Positions 1 through 5,698 of a stretch of DNA of 6,596 bases are shown in pieces. The DNA is taken from contig MHZD01000138.1 in NCBI GenBank assembly GCA_001828645.1, positions 1 to 6,596 of the forward strand, given 5' to 3'. The notes beneath the pieces are model-generated. The model was not told where the DNA came from. It saw only the letters and a list, made by a program, of their open reading frames with translations, and did not search any database. Position 1 is the first letter of the stretch; each line of letters begins with the position of its first letter. Position numbers and translations under genes: made by a program. Origin of the DNA: Planctomycetes bacterium RIFOXYC2_FULL_41_27. Lineage in GTDB: Bacteria; Planctomycetota; Brocadiia; Brocadiales; Brocadiaceae.

Positions 1-1
1 A

Positions 2-868
2 TGTGGTGGTCTTCTGGCATTGAGGCACTGTCTGAAGGCTTTAGGGAAAAAAGTCGTTATCGTGAATGCCGCAGGTTGTTTTACCCTACTTTCTATTTAT
101 CCATTTACCCCTTTTCAGAACTCGTGGCTGTACACAGCAATGGCATGCGCCCCTGCCGGCGCACAGGGGATAAGGGATGCCCTGGATATATTAATAAGAA
201 AGGGGAGACTCGACCCCGCAGAGGATTTGAAAGTGGTTGTGCTGACAGGTGATGGCGCAGCTTATGATATAGGCCTCGCATCCACATCCGGGGCTATATA
301 CCGTGGTCTTGATTTCTATTATATCTGCTACGATAACGAGGCATACGGGAATACGGGCTTTCAGTGGTCAGGGGCGACACCCTTTGCGTCAAAGACGGGA
401 ACAACGCCGGCAGGAAAGATAAGTCCGACAGGGACGATGCTCTCTAAAAAAAACCTCTTTGAAATATGGAGGAGTCACAAGCCACCGTATCTTGCCACGA
501 TCTCACCGGCACATCCAGTTGATTTGATCAACAAGTTTAAAAAGGCCGAACAATACAAAGGTCCAAAACTCTTTATAAACCTTTCTCCGTGTCCGCCTGG
601 ATGGGCAACGGACCCATCCTACTCTGCAATGTTTGCGAAATTAGCTGTTGATACGGGTATATGGGCTTTGAAAGAGGCTGTTTATGGTGATGTAAGGCAT
701 ACGGTTGTTCCGGGAAAATTCAAGCCAGTTGAGGAATATCTGAAAGAACAGGGACGATTTTCTCATCTCTTCAAGCCGGTACGACAGGAAGAAACACTTG
801 CAAAAATACAGGCAATGGTTGATCAATATTGGAAGGAAGTGCAGGGTAAGGAATCAATAAAGAAATAA
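2..868 (+). CDS. porB: Pyruvate:ferredoxin oxidoreductase, beta subunit (TPP-binding), 5' end cut off by window
   Basis: This is the beta subunit of a multi-subunit pyruvate (2-oxoacid):ferredoxin oxidoreductase, a cytoplasmic enzyme that interconverts pyruvate + CoA and acetyl-CoA + CO2 with reduced ferredoxin. The frame is open from base 2, so the N-terminus lies outside; 288 codons are visible. Numbering from the codon at base 2, Cys1 fits the second Cys of the CxxC iron-sulfur motif. Cys26 (NAAGC) follows at the expected 25-residue spacing and Cys197 (SPCPPGW) fits the fourth ligand, so the proximal 4Fe-4S site looks intact. The TPP motif begins at GDG (83-85) and runs to DNEAYGNTG, followed by the PorB-typical SGATP segment; the family's common GDGG is GDGA here. 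The C-terminal PVEEYLKEQGRFSHLF segment is also typical. The TTG at 20 and ATG at 1 are not true starts. Partner subunits (porA, porG/D) should lie upstream, outside the window. It is convergent with rdgB, 2 bp apart. A different 2-oxoacid substrate cannot be excluded. Confidence 0.93.
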   Translation, partial: CGGLLALRHCLKALGKKVVIVNAAGCFTLLSIYPFTPFQNSWLYTAMACAPAGAQGIRDALDILIRKGRLDPAEDLKVVVLTGDGAAYDIGLASTSGAIYRGLDFYYICYDNEAYGNTGFQWSGATPFASKTGTTPAGKISPTGTMLSKKNLFEIWRSHKPPYLATISPAHPVDLINKFKKAEQYKGPKLFINLSPCPPGWATDPSYSAMFAKLAVDTGIWALKEAVYGDVRHTVVPGKFKPVEEYLKEQGRFSHLFKPVRQEETLAKIQAMVDQYWKEVQGKESIKK

Positions 869-883
869 TTTCAGAATCTCTGA
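869..883 (-). terminator. Small stem-loop between convergent porB and rdgB, possible weak terminator
   Basis: TTCAGA and TCTGAA form a perfect 6-bp inverted repeat around a 3-nt loop, exactly at the junction of the two converging genes, and it includes the rdgB stop codon. Read on the minus strand, the stem is followed by a T-rich stretch (ATTATTTCTTTATT), as in intrinsic terminators. Read on the plus strand, the following sequence is less T-rich. The stem is short with only two G-C pairs, so it may be weak or incidental. It is the only terminator-like structure visible at this junction. Confidence 0.3.
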
Positions 884-1503
884 ATCAGTGGGATTATTTG
901 TTCCTTAAACTGTTTCAGGGCTAAGCCGCGATGGCTGATACTATTTTTGATCAGAGGGTTTAATTCGGCAAATGTTTGATTGTAATCTGGCACGTAGAAG
1001 ATCGGGTCATATCCAAACCCGCCTTTCCCTCTGGGTTGTTCGGTGATGAAGCCTTCACAGCGGCCTTCTGCTACAAATAATAATTGATGTGGGCTGGCAA
1101 GGGCAATGGAACAAAGAAATCTGGCCGTACGTTTTTCTTTTGGCACACCCCTCAGTTCGGATAACACCTTTTCAATATTCTTTTCGTCAGTTGCATTTGG
1201 GCCAGCATATCTGCTTGAATAGATACCAGGACGTCCATTCAGGGCGTCGATTTCAAGTCCCGAATCGTCCGCCATTGCCAAGGCATTGCAAGACTTGGCC
1301 AGGATGGTTGCTTTTTTTATCGCATTTTCCCGGAAGCTGTTTCCGTCTTCTTCCACTTTAGGTAGAAAGGGAAAATCCTCAACGCCGCGAAGCAAAATCC
1401 CTGGGACATTCTTGAGAATTTCTATAATCTCCTTTCTCTTTTTTTCATTTTGCGTAGCAATAACGATGGCTTTTGGGTGAATCTCATTTACTATTGAAGG
1501 CAT
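871..1503 (-). CDS. rdgB: XTP/dITP pyrophosphatase, RdgB/HAM1 family
   Basis: This cytoplasmic house-cleaning enzyme hydrolyses non-canonical purine triphosphates (dITP, XTP, ITP) to the monophosphate and PPi, keeping them out of DNA and RNA. The 210-residue product starts with the family pattern IVIATQNEKKRKEI (a K-rich nucleotide-binding loop). It then shows FRENAIKKA, the metal/catalytic ADDSGLEIDAL, PGIYSSRYAG, GKGGFGYDPIFYVP, FAELN and finally KNSISHRGLAL. All usual motifs are present, and the length is close to the roughly 195-205 residues usual for the family. An upstream in-frame ATG at 1533 would overlap the end of rph by 8 bp. I chose ATG 1503 because a strong Shine-Dalgarno GGGAGA sits 7 nt before it and because the protein then begins near the usual point. 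It is the last gene of the minus-strand run, 22 nt after rph, and is probably cotranscribed with it, a common pairing. Confidence 0.95.
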   Translation of the reverse strand: MPSIVNEIHPKAIVIATQNEKKRKEIIEILKNVPGILLRGVEDFPFLPKVEEDGNSFRENAIKKATILAKSCNALAMADDSGLEIDALNGRPGIYSSRYAGPNATDEKNIEKVLSELRGVPKEKRTARFLCSIALASPHQLLFVAEGRCEGFITEQPRGKGGFGYDPIFYVPDYNQTFAELNPLIKNSISHRGLALKQFKEQIIPLIQRF

Positions 1504-1510
1504 GTTCGAT

Positions 1511-1516
1511 TCTCCC
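1511..1516 (-). promoter_or_regulatory. Shine-Dalgarno deciding the rdgB start
   Basis: GGGAGA on the minus strand lies 7 nt upstream of the ATG at 1503, an ideal spacing. The alternative starts at 1533 and 1518 have no comparable site before them. This supports the 210-residue form of RdgB rather than a 220-residue form overlapping rph. Confidence 0.75.
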
Positions 1517-1525
1517 ATTATTTCT

Positions 1526-2248
1526 TTAATCATTAATTTCTAATGTCTTCCTTTGAATTTCGGTAATTTCGCGGATGCCTTTTTTTGCCATATCCAGCAT
1601 CTCTGTCAGTTGTTCGTCATTAAAGGTATATTCTTCACCAGTGCCCTGTATTTCAATAAATTTGCCATTACCTGTCATAACAATATTCATGTCTGCCTGT
1701 GCAGCGGCATCTTCGGCGTAGCAGAGGTCTAACAGGACATCATCATTCACAATCCCGACACTTACGGCTGCGATACTGTTCAGAACGGGGTTTTCTTTAA
1801 CAAGGCCTTTGCTCATGAGCCATTGTACGGCGTCCATCAATGCTACGTAACTTCCCGTAATAGCTGCGGTGCGTGTACCGCCGTCTGCCTGAATAACGTC
1901 ACAGTCGATCCAGATAGTCCGTTCCTTTAACAGGGCAAGATTGATGATTGAACGTAGAGAACGTCCGATGAGCCTTTGGATTTCATGGGTTCTCCCTGTT
2001 AATTTCCCCTTAACAGATTCCCGCGGAGCCCTTGTGGGCGTGGAACTTGGTAGTAATGAATACTCTGCCGTAAGCCAGCCTTCACCGGTGTTTTTAATAT
2101 GAGGGGGTACCGTTTCTTCTATCGAGGCCGTGCAGATGATCTTGGTATTGCCTGTCTCTACAAGCACGGAGCCTGGTGCGTATTTGGTAAAGCGCCTTTT
2201 GATAATTAATGGACGCAACTCGTCACGTGCACGATTGTCGACTCTCAT
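1526..2248 (-). CDS. rph: Ribonuclease PH (tRNA 3'-end processing exoribonuclease)
   Basis: RNase PH is a phosphate-dependent 3'-5' exoribonuclease that trims nucleotides after the CCA end of tRNA precursors and works as a ring-shaped hexamer in the cytoplasm. The 240-residue product has the normal family length. It opens with MRVDNRARDELRP (usual MRxDGRxxxxLRP) and continues with GSVLVETGNTKIICTAS (26-42) and GEGWLTAEYSLLP (55-67). GRTHEIQRLIGRSLR (85-99) and IDCDVIQADGGTRTAAITG (114-132) follow. The phosphate-binding GGTRT is at 123-127, and the conserved acidic pair is D180 and D186 in the LDLCYAED...ADMN segment. The C-terminal QGTGEEYTFNDEQL and MLDMAKKGI are typical. The ATG at 2248 agrees with the usual N-terminus, although no Shine-Dalgarno precedes it. 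It lies downstream of argF across a 175-bp gap filled by an inverted repeat, and upstream of rdgB. Whether it is read from the argB promoter or its own is unclear. Confidence 0.96.
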   Translation of the reverse strand: MRVDNRARDELRPLIIKRRFTKYAPGSVLVETGNTKIICTASIEETVPPHIKNTGEGWLTAEYSLLPSSTPTRAPRESVKGKLTGRTHEIQRLIGRSLRSIINLALLKERTIWIDCDVIQADGGTRTAAITGSYVALMDAVQWLMSKGLVKENPVLNSIAAVSVGIVNDDVLLDLCYAEDAAAQADMNIVMTGNGKFIEIQGTGEEYTFNDEQLTEMLDMAKKGIREITEIQRKTLEIND

Positions 2249-2269
2249 AGTTATTTAATAGTTTTGGAT

Positions 2270-2414
2270 CGCCGCAAAGGCGAAAAGAGCGCACAAGGGG
2301 AGGTTGTGAAGCTAAGAAGATGAGCGTATGAGAAAATTCGCTACACCGGAACTTTTCAATTTCTCATTTTCTTATCTTCAGTTGGACTTTGCGTCCTCTG
2401 CGTCTTTGCGGTGA
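2270..2414. repeat. Long imperfect inverted repeat filling the argF-rph gap (MITE-like or dispersed intergenic repeat)
   Basis: The two halves of this 145-bp stretch are imperfect reverse complements. The outer arm at 2272-2297 begins CCGCAAAGGCG. It matches the complement of 2386-2413, which reads CCGCAAAGACGCAGAGG, with about three quarters identity and one small indel. The inner arm at 2307-2340 (TGAAGCTAAGAAGATGAG onward) matches the complement of 2348-2381 (TGAAGATAAGAAAATGAG onward) at about 25 of 34 positions. Only a few bases separate the inner arms. Transcribed RNA could therefore fold into one long hairpin between argF and rph. No T-run follows on the minus strand, so it does not look like an intrinsic terminator. 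From memory, the CCGCAAAGACGCAGAGG-type ends resemble dispersed intergenic repeats seen in various bacterial genomes; I could not check this. No open reading frame or transposase lies inside it. Confidence 0.7.
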
Positions 2415-2423
2415 ATATGTTTT

Positions 2424-3347
2424 TTATTTTCTTAACAAAAGTTTTAAAAGGGCTTTTTCTACATGAAGTCTATTTTCTGCCTGGTCGTATACGATAGAAT
2501 GTGGGCCATCGATAACTTCGTCCGTAATTTCTTCTCCACGATGGGCTGGCAGGCAGTGCATTACCTTGACATCGTCTTTTGCCGACTTCAAAAGATCGCT
2601 GTTGATTTGAAAATCTTTGAATGCCTGTTTGCGCACCTCCTCCTCTGTCTCCTGCCCCATGCTAACCCAGGTGTCCGTATAAAGCACGTTTGCCTTTTCG
2701 GCGGCTTCTTTTGGGTCTTGATAGAGATGAATCAGATCGTTTCCATCTGCCATCTGTTTGGTTTTGGAAACAAAATCAGGGGCGAGTTCGTATCCCTTTG
2801 GTGAGGCCAGATGGAAGTGTATACGCAATTTTGCGCAAATTTGAGCCAAAGATCGAGCAACATTATTTCCATCTCCGATAAAAGCTATTTTTATGTTTGT
2901 ATAAGTACCGAATTTTTCTTTGATAGTATACAGGTCAGTGAGCGCCTGACACGGGTGGAGATAATCCGAGAGGGCGTTTATGACGGGTACGGTGGCATAT
3001 CTGGCCAGTTCTTGAATTGTGTCCTGACCGAAAGTACGGATAGCAATTCCGTTTACGTAACGGGACAGCACCCTTGCGCCGTCTTTTACGGCCTCTCTCT
3101 TACCGAGATTTATATCATTTTGTGTCAGATAAATGGCGTGGCCGCCCAACTGCACCATTGACACCTCGAAGGAAACCCGTGTACGCATGGAACTTTTCTC
3201 AAAGATCATTCCCAGAATTTTGCCGCTCAGGCATTTTTCATCATATCCCTTGTTATGCCATTCCTTAAGTTCCTTTGTGACATTAAATATTTCCTCAATG
3301 TCAGATTGTGAAAGGTCTGCAATTGAAATCAAATCCTTACATTTCAT
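2424..3347 (-). CDS. argF: Ornithine carbamoyltransferase (anabolic)
   Basis: This enzyme joins carbamoyl phosphate and ornithine to give citrulline, the sixth step of arginine biosynthesis, in the cytoplasm. In the 307-residue product the carbamoyl-phosphate motif is SMRTR in FEKSSMRTRVSFE (residues about 49-61; STRTR is the most common form). HPCQALTDL (131-139) and the second-domain start FIGDGNNVARSLA (156-168) follow. The ornithine loop DTWVSMGQE (225-233) and the catalytic HCLPAHRGEE (264-273) complete the set. The ornithine-type SMG loop and HCLPA motif separate it from aspartate carbamoyltransferase and make putrescine or acetylornithine variants less likely. Two ATGs lie two codons apart, at 3353 and 3347. 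I chose 3347 because GAGAGA sits 6 nt before it, whereas it directly abuts 3353, and because MKCKDLISIADLS is a typical start. It follows argD by 17 nt and is surely cotranscribed with it. Confidence 0.96.
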   Translation of the reverse strand: MKCKDLISIADLSQSDIEEIFNVTKELKEWHNKGYDEKCLSGKILGMIFEKSSMRTRVSFEVSMVQLGGHAIYLTQNDINLGKREAVKDGARVLSRYVNGIAIRTFGQDTIQELARYATVPVINALSDYLHPCQALTDLYTIKEKFGTYTNIKIAFIGDGNNVARSLAQICAKLRIHFHLASPKGYELAPDFVSKTKQMADGNDLIHLYQDPKEAAEKANVLYTDTWVSMGQETEEEVRKQAFKDFQINSDLLKSAKDDVKVMHCLPAHRGEEITDEVIDGPHSIVYDQAENRLHVEKALLKLLLRK

Positions 3348-3353
3348 AAACAT

Positions 3354-3359
3354 TCTCTC
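3354..3359 (-). promoter_or_regulatory. Shine-Dalgarno for argF
   Basis: GAGAGA on the minus strand ends 6 nt before the ATG at 3347 and directly abuts the ATG at 3353. The spacing favours the inner ATG as the start of argF. It lies in the short argD-argF gap. Confidence 0.6.
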
Positions 3360-3364
3360 ATAAA

Positions 3365-4546
3365 TTAAGTTTTAGAAAGGACCGTTTTTAAAATGTTCAA
3401 ACCCGCGTCAATGGTCTCTTTTTTAACATTAAGCGGGGGCATAAATCGAATAATAGTGTCATGGGTACAATTGAGGAATAATCCCGCCTGGATACAACTC
3501 TTGATGATTTCCGCTCCATTTACATTAAGTTCAATTCCAATCATGAATCCCACTCCGCGTACTTCTTTTATTATCTTGTATGTCTTTTGCAGTAATTTCA
3601 ATTGCTCTAAGGTATAACTACCCATTTTTTTGACATTCTCAAGCAGATTTTCATTTTCAATCGTTTCAAATACTGCCACTCCCGCTGCGCATGCCAGTGG
3701 ATTTCCGCCAAAAGTGGAGGCATGACTACCGGGGACGAGGCTCTTCGCAATTTCTTTTTTGGCCGTCATAGCTCCAATAGCCACGCCGCCGCCGAGCGCT
3801 TTTGCCAATGTCATAATGTCGGGTTCTATACCATAATGCTGATAAGCAAAATATTTTCCGCTCCTACCCATGCCGCACTGCACCTCATCGAGAATGAGCA
3901 ACAATCCTTTCTCATTACAGAGTTTTCTAATGCCTTGCATGAATTCTTTTGTGGCGATGTTAATCCCACCTTCACCCTGAATAGGTTCCAGCATGATGGC
4001 GCAGGTTATATCGTCTATTGATTCTTTTAGCGCTTCCAGATCATTAAAAGGAACGTAGGAGAATCCTTCGACCAGTGGTGCAAATCCCTTATGATATTTT
4101 GGTTGCGCGGTCGCTGTGACCGTGGCAATCGTCCTGCCGTGGAACGAATTGGAAAAGGTAATTATCTTATATTTACCTGAACTTGAGTTGTGTATGCGTG
4201 CGAGCTTGATTGCCGCTTCATTCGCCTCAGCGCCGCTATTGCAAAAGAAACACTGTCCGCCAAAAGATTTTTCAGAGATATGTTTTGCCAGTAATCCTTG
4301 TGGTTCTGTGTAATAGATATTAGGGGCGTGCTGGAGTTTTGCGGCCTGGTTTTGAATTGCCGCAACGACGTTGGGATGACAGTGTCCCAGCAGGCTGACT
4401 GCCCAGCCTGAAAAAAGGTCGAGGTATCGTTTACCTTCCGCATCCCAAACATCAACTCCACTTCCCCTGACCAGCAGAATGGGATTTCGAGTATAATTCG
4501 GTATGACATAGCGATCATAAATTTCTTTAACCTCTTTTGTGTTCAT
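3365..4546 (-). CDS. argD: Acetylornithine aminotransferase (PLP-dependent, class III)
   Basis: ArgD moves the amino group of glutamate to N-acetylglutamate semialdehyde, giving N-acetylornithine, the fourth step of arginine synthesis. Many ArgD enzymes also act on succinyl-diaminopimelate in lysine synthesis, which cannot be judged here. The 393-residue product has the usual length. Visible motifs are LDLFSGWAVSLLGHCHP (42-58), the phosphate-cup FFCNSGAEANEAAIKLAR (100-117) and SFHGRT (134-139). LEPIQGEGG (186-194) and LILDEVQCGMGRSG (217-230), with D220 placed to bind the PLP ring nitrogen, come next. TLAKALGGG has K249 as the PLP Schiff-base lysine, and HASTFGGNPLACAA (275-288) follows. 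The C-terminal NCTHDTIIRFMPPLNV is also typical. The ATG at 4546 lies 8 nt after the argB stop with no clear Shine-Dalgarno, so translational coupling to argB is likely. The neighbours argB and argF support ArgD over ornithine or GABA aminotransferase. Confidence 0.96.
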   Translation of the reverse strand: MNTKEVKEIYDRYVIPNYTRNPILLVRGSGVDVWDAEGKRYLDLFSGWAVSLLGHCHPNVVAAIQNQAAKLQHAPNIYYTEPQGLLAKHISEKSFGGQCFFCNSGAEANEAAIKLARIHNSSSGKYKIITFSNSFHGRTIATVTATAQPKYHKGFAPLVEGFSYVPFNDLEALKESIDDITCAIMLEPIQGEGGINIATKEFMQGIRKLCNEKGLLLILDEVQCGMGRSGKYFAYQHYGIEPDIMTLAKALGGGVAIGAMTAKKEIAKSLVPGSHASTFGGNPLACAAGVAVFETIENENLLENVKKMGSYTLEQLKLLQKTYKIIKEVRGVGFMIGIELNVNGAEIIKSCIQAGLFLNCTHDTIIRFMPPLNVKKETIDAGLNILKTVLSKT

Positions 4547-4554
4547 GATTTTAT

Positions 4555-5442
4555 TTATATTATAATCTGTGTTCCGACGCCCTTGTCGGTGAAAATTTCC
4601 AATAAGAGCGCGTGCGGTATCAGCCCATTGATAATATGCGCCTTCTTTACCCCTGCCTTAAGGGCGCTAATACAAGCCAGCGCCTTTGGGAGCATACCGT
4701 CTTTGATTACCTTTTTATCAATGAGTTCGTGGACTTCGTTTTCGTGTAATGTGGAAGCAAAGGAAGTATCGTCATCGGGCCTTGTCATGATACCGTGCGT
4801 GTTTGAAAGAAAAACGAGCTTTTCTGCGCCGAGCGCCTTCGCAATAAACGCTGCTACGTTGTCTGCATTGACGTTATAAACATCACCATTGGTTCCTTTT
4901 GCAATGGGTGGTACAATGGGAATCGTACACGTGTTGCATAAATTCAAAAACCTGTCGCTGTCAATTGATGTTACCTTACCGACAAAACCGATATCTAACT
5001 TTTTGGAGATACCGTTATCAGTTTTCGTCTCGATGTAGTGCTTTTCTGCCTTTAATGGACAGTCTCCATCTTCCCAGATGCAGGCAGCTTCATTGCCCAA
5101 CGCTGAAATTCTCTTTACTATGGAGGCGCTGATCTGATTGATCAGGACATCTTTGGCTATATCAAGTGTTTCGCGGTCTGTTATACGATGTCCTTCAATG
5201 AACGTTGGGGTCAAATTCCGTTTTGCCATCTCCTCGCTGATGCGCGGGCCGCCGCCATGAACCAATATGGGCATAATGCCGACTGTTTTCATGAATACAA
5301 TGTCCTGAAGTACATTTGTCAGCACATCTTCATTGGACATTGCACTGCCGCCAAACTTGATTACGACGATCTTATTTCTAAAAGAACGTATATAGGGAAG
5401 CGCTTCAATCAGTATGTTCGCCTTCCGTATGGCATTTTCCAT
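4555..5442 (-). CDS. argB: N-acetylglutamate kinase, probably arginine-inhibited type
   Basis: ArgB phosphorylates N-acetylglutamate with ATP, the second and usually controlling step of arginine synthesis. In the 295-residue product, the N-terminal helix MENAIRKANILIEALPYI precedes VVIKFGGSAM (26-35, catalytic K29). HGGGP (62-66), GHRITD (84-89, with R86 for the substrate), NVNADN (190-195, catalytic D194) and DGMLPK (248-253, K253) follow. IINGLIPHALLLEIFTDKGVGT ends the protein. The extra N-terminal helix and the H277/E282 region near the C-terminus are traits of arginine-inhibited hexameric enzymes (as in Thermotoga and Pseudomonas), unlike E. coli ArgB. Oddities: the usual TDVxGI reads SNTHGI (213-218), and the usual GLSGKDG-like segment reads CIWEDGD (121-127). 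I chose ATG 5442 because the protein then begins as in relatives; an in-frame TTG at 5457 would add five residues. No clear Shine-Dalgarno precedes it. It is the first gene of the arg run, with a consensus promoter just upstream. Confidence 0.95.
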   Translation of the reverse strand: MENAIRKANILIEALPYIRSFRNKIVVIKFGGSAMSNEDVLTNVLQDIVFMKTVGIMPILVHGGGPRISEEMAKRNLTPTFIEGHRITDRETLDIAKDVLINQISASIVKRISALGNEAACIWEDGDCPLKAEKHYIETKTDNGISKKLDIGFVGKVTSIDSDRFLNLCNTCTIPIVPPIAKGTNGDVYNVNADNVAAFIAKALGAEKLVFLSNTHGIMTRPDDDTSFASTLHENEVHELIDKKVIKDGMLPKALACISALKAGVKKAHIINGLIPHALLLEIFTDKGVGTQIII

Positions 5443-5488
5443 GCAGTAATATACCAAAAATTATTCTGATAATAAAAAAGAATTTGGA

Positions 5489-5516
5489 ATTATAACAAAA
5501 GAGACTCTCGTGTCAA
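5489..5516 (-). promoter_or_regulatory. Sigma70-type promoter for the argB run
   Basis: On the minus strand, TTGACA (5516-5511) and TATAAT (5494-5489) are both exact consensus hexamers, separated by 16 bp. Transcription would start near 5482, leaving an A/T-rich leader of about 40 nt before the argB ATG. The spacer contains the small palindrome GAGAGTCTC (5509-5501), and the leader contains ATTAT/ATAAT (5460-5464 and 5469-5473). Either could be an operator, but neither is a recognised arginine box. Confidence 0.75.
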
Positions 5517-5547
5517 GGGTAAACAAGTTGGCTGTTTAATTTTTAAC

Positions 5548-5553
5548 AAAGGA
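5548..5553 (+). promoter_or_regulatory. Shine-Dalgarno for the small plus-strand ORF
   Basis: AAAGGA sits 6 nt before the ATG at 5560, a better match and spacing than most genes in this window show. It is the main reason to take the 29-codon frame seriously. Confidence 0.5.
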
Positions 5554-5559
5554 AAGAGA

Positions 5560-5649
5560 ATGTTTGATACAAAGGCTTTGTTTATGGGTACAACCCTTAT
5601 TATGTGCGTCATTAGTTTATCCGTGGCTAATGAGCAAAATTTAGTTTGA
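5560..5649 (+). CDS. 29-residue signal-peptide-like small protein or remnant of an exported-protein gene
   Basis: I do not recognise this gene. The frame starts at an ATG with a well-placed AAAGGA and ends at TGA 5647-5649. The product MFDTKALFMGTTLIMCVISL continues SVANEQNLV. It has a short N-region with one Lys (and one Asp), a hydrophobic core of about 15 residues (6-20 or so), and a plausible signal peptidase I site after SVA (residue 23). That leaves only six mature residues. It may be a small membrane or secreted peptide, or the 5' end of an exported-protein gene that has lost its body. No continuation in the other frames beyond the stop looks like a protein. It is transcribed away from argB and towards the end of the mlaA-like gene, and no convincing promoter is visible. 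Chance is possible for so short a frame. Confidence 0.35.
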   Translation: MFDTKALFMGTTLIMCVISLSVANEQNLV

Positions 5650-5698
5650 ACAGCTACTGTACGATTAATTCCTTAAACATAATTCCGACAAGATTGGA

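Noticed and set aside
1..252. Plus-strand frame starting with ATG at base 1
   Set aside because: It overlaps porB in another frame, has no family features, and the porB frame is strongly supported by motifs over the same bases.
1504..1533. Longer RdgB start at ATG 1533 overlapping the end of rph by 8 bp
   Set aside because: It would add ten residues not seen in the family, whereas ATG 1503 has a strong, well-spaced GGGAGA.
2249..2423. CRISPR-like or tandem repeat in the argF-rph gap
   Set aside because: The repeated units are inverted rather than direct, occur as a single pair and have no spacers; the arrangement fits a hairpin element, not an array.
2463..3161. Several plus-strand frames of 60-116 codons antisense to argF
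   Set aside because: They are opposite-strand shadows of a well-conserved gene, have no ribosome-binding sites of note and no recognisable protein features.
4162..4518. 118-codon minus-strand frame inside argD
   Set aside because: It lies wholly within argD in another frame; argD's motifs run through the region uninterrupted, so this is a shadow.
5463..5483. ATTCT...AGAAT inverted repeat near the argB start as an arginine-repressor box
   Set aside because: The half-sites are 11 nt apart and lack the TGAAT/ATTCA core at the usual spacing; in such A/T-rich DNA the match is easily due to chance.
5650..5698. ACAG-CTA-CTGT stem after the mlaA-like gene as a terminator
   Set aside because: Only four base pairs with a 3-nt loop and no T-run following on the minus strand; too weak to call.
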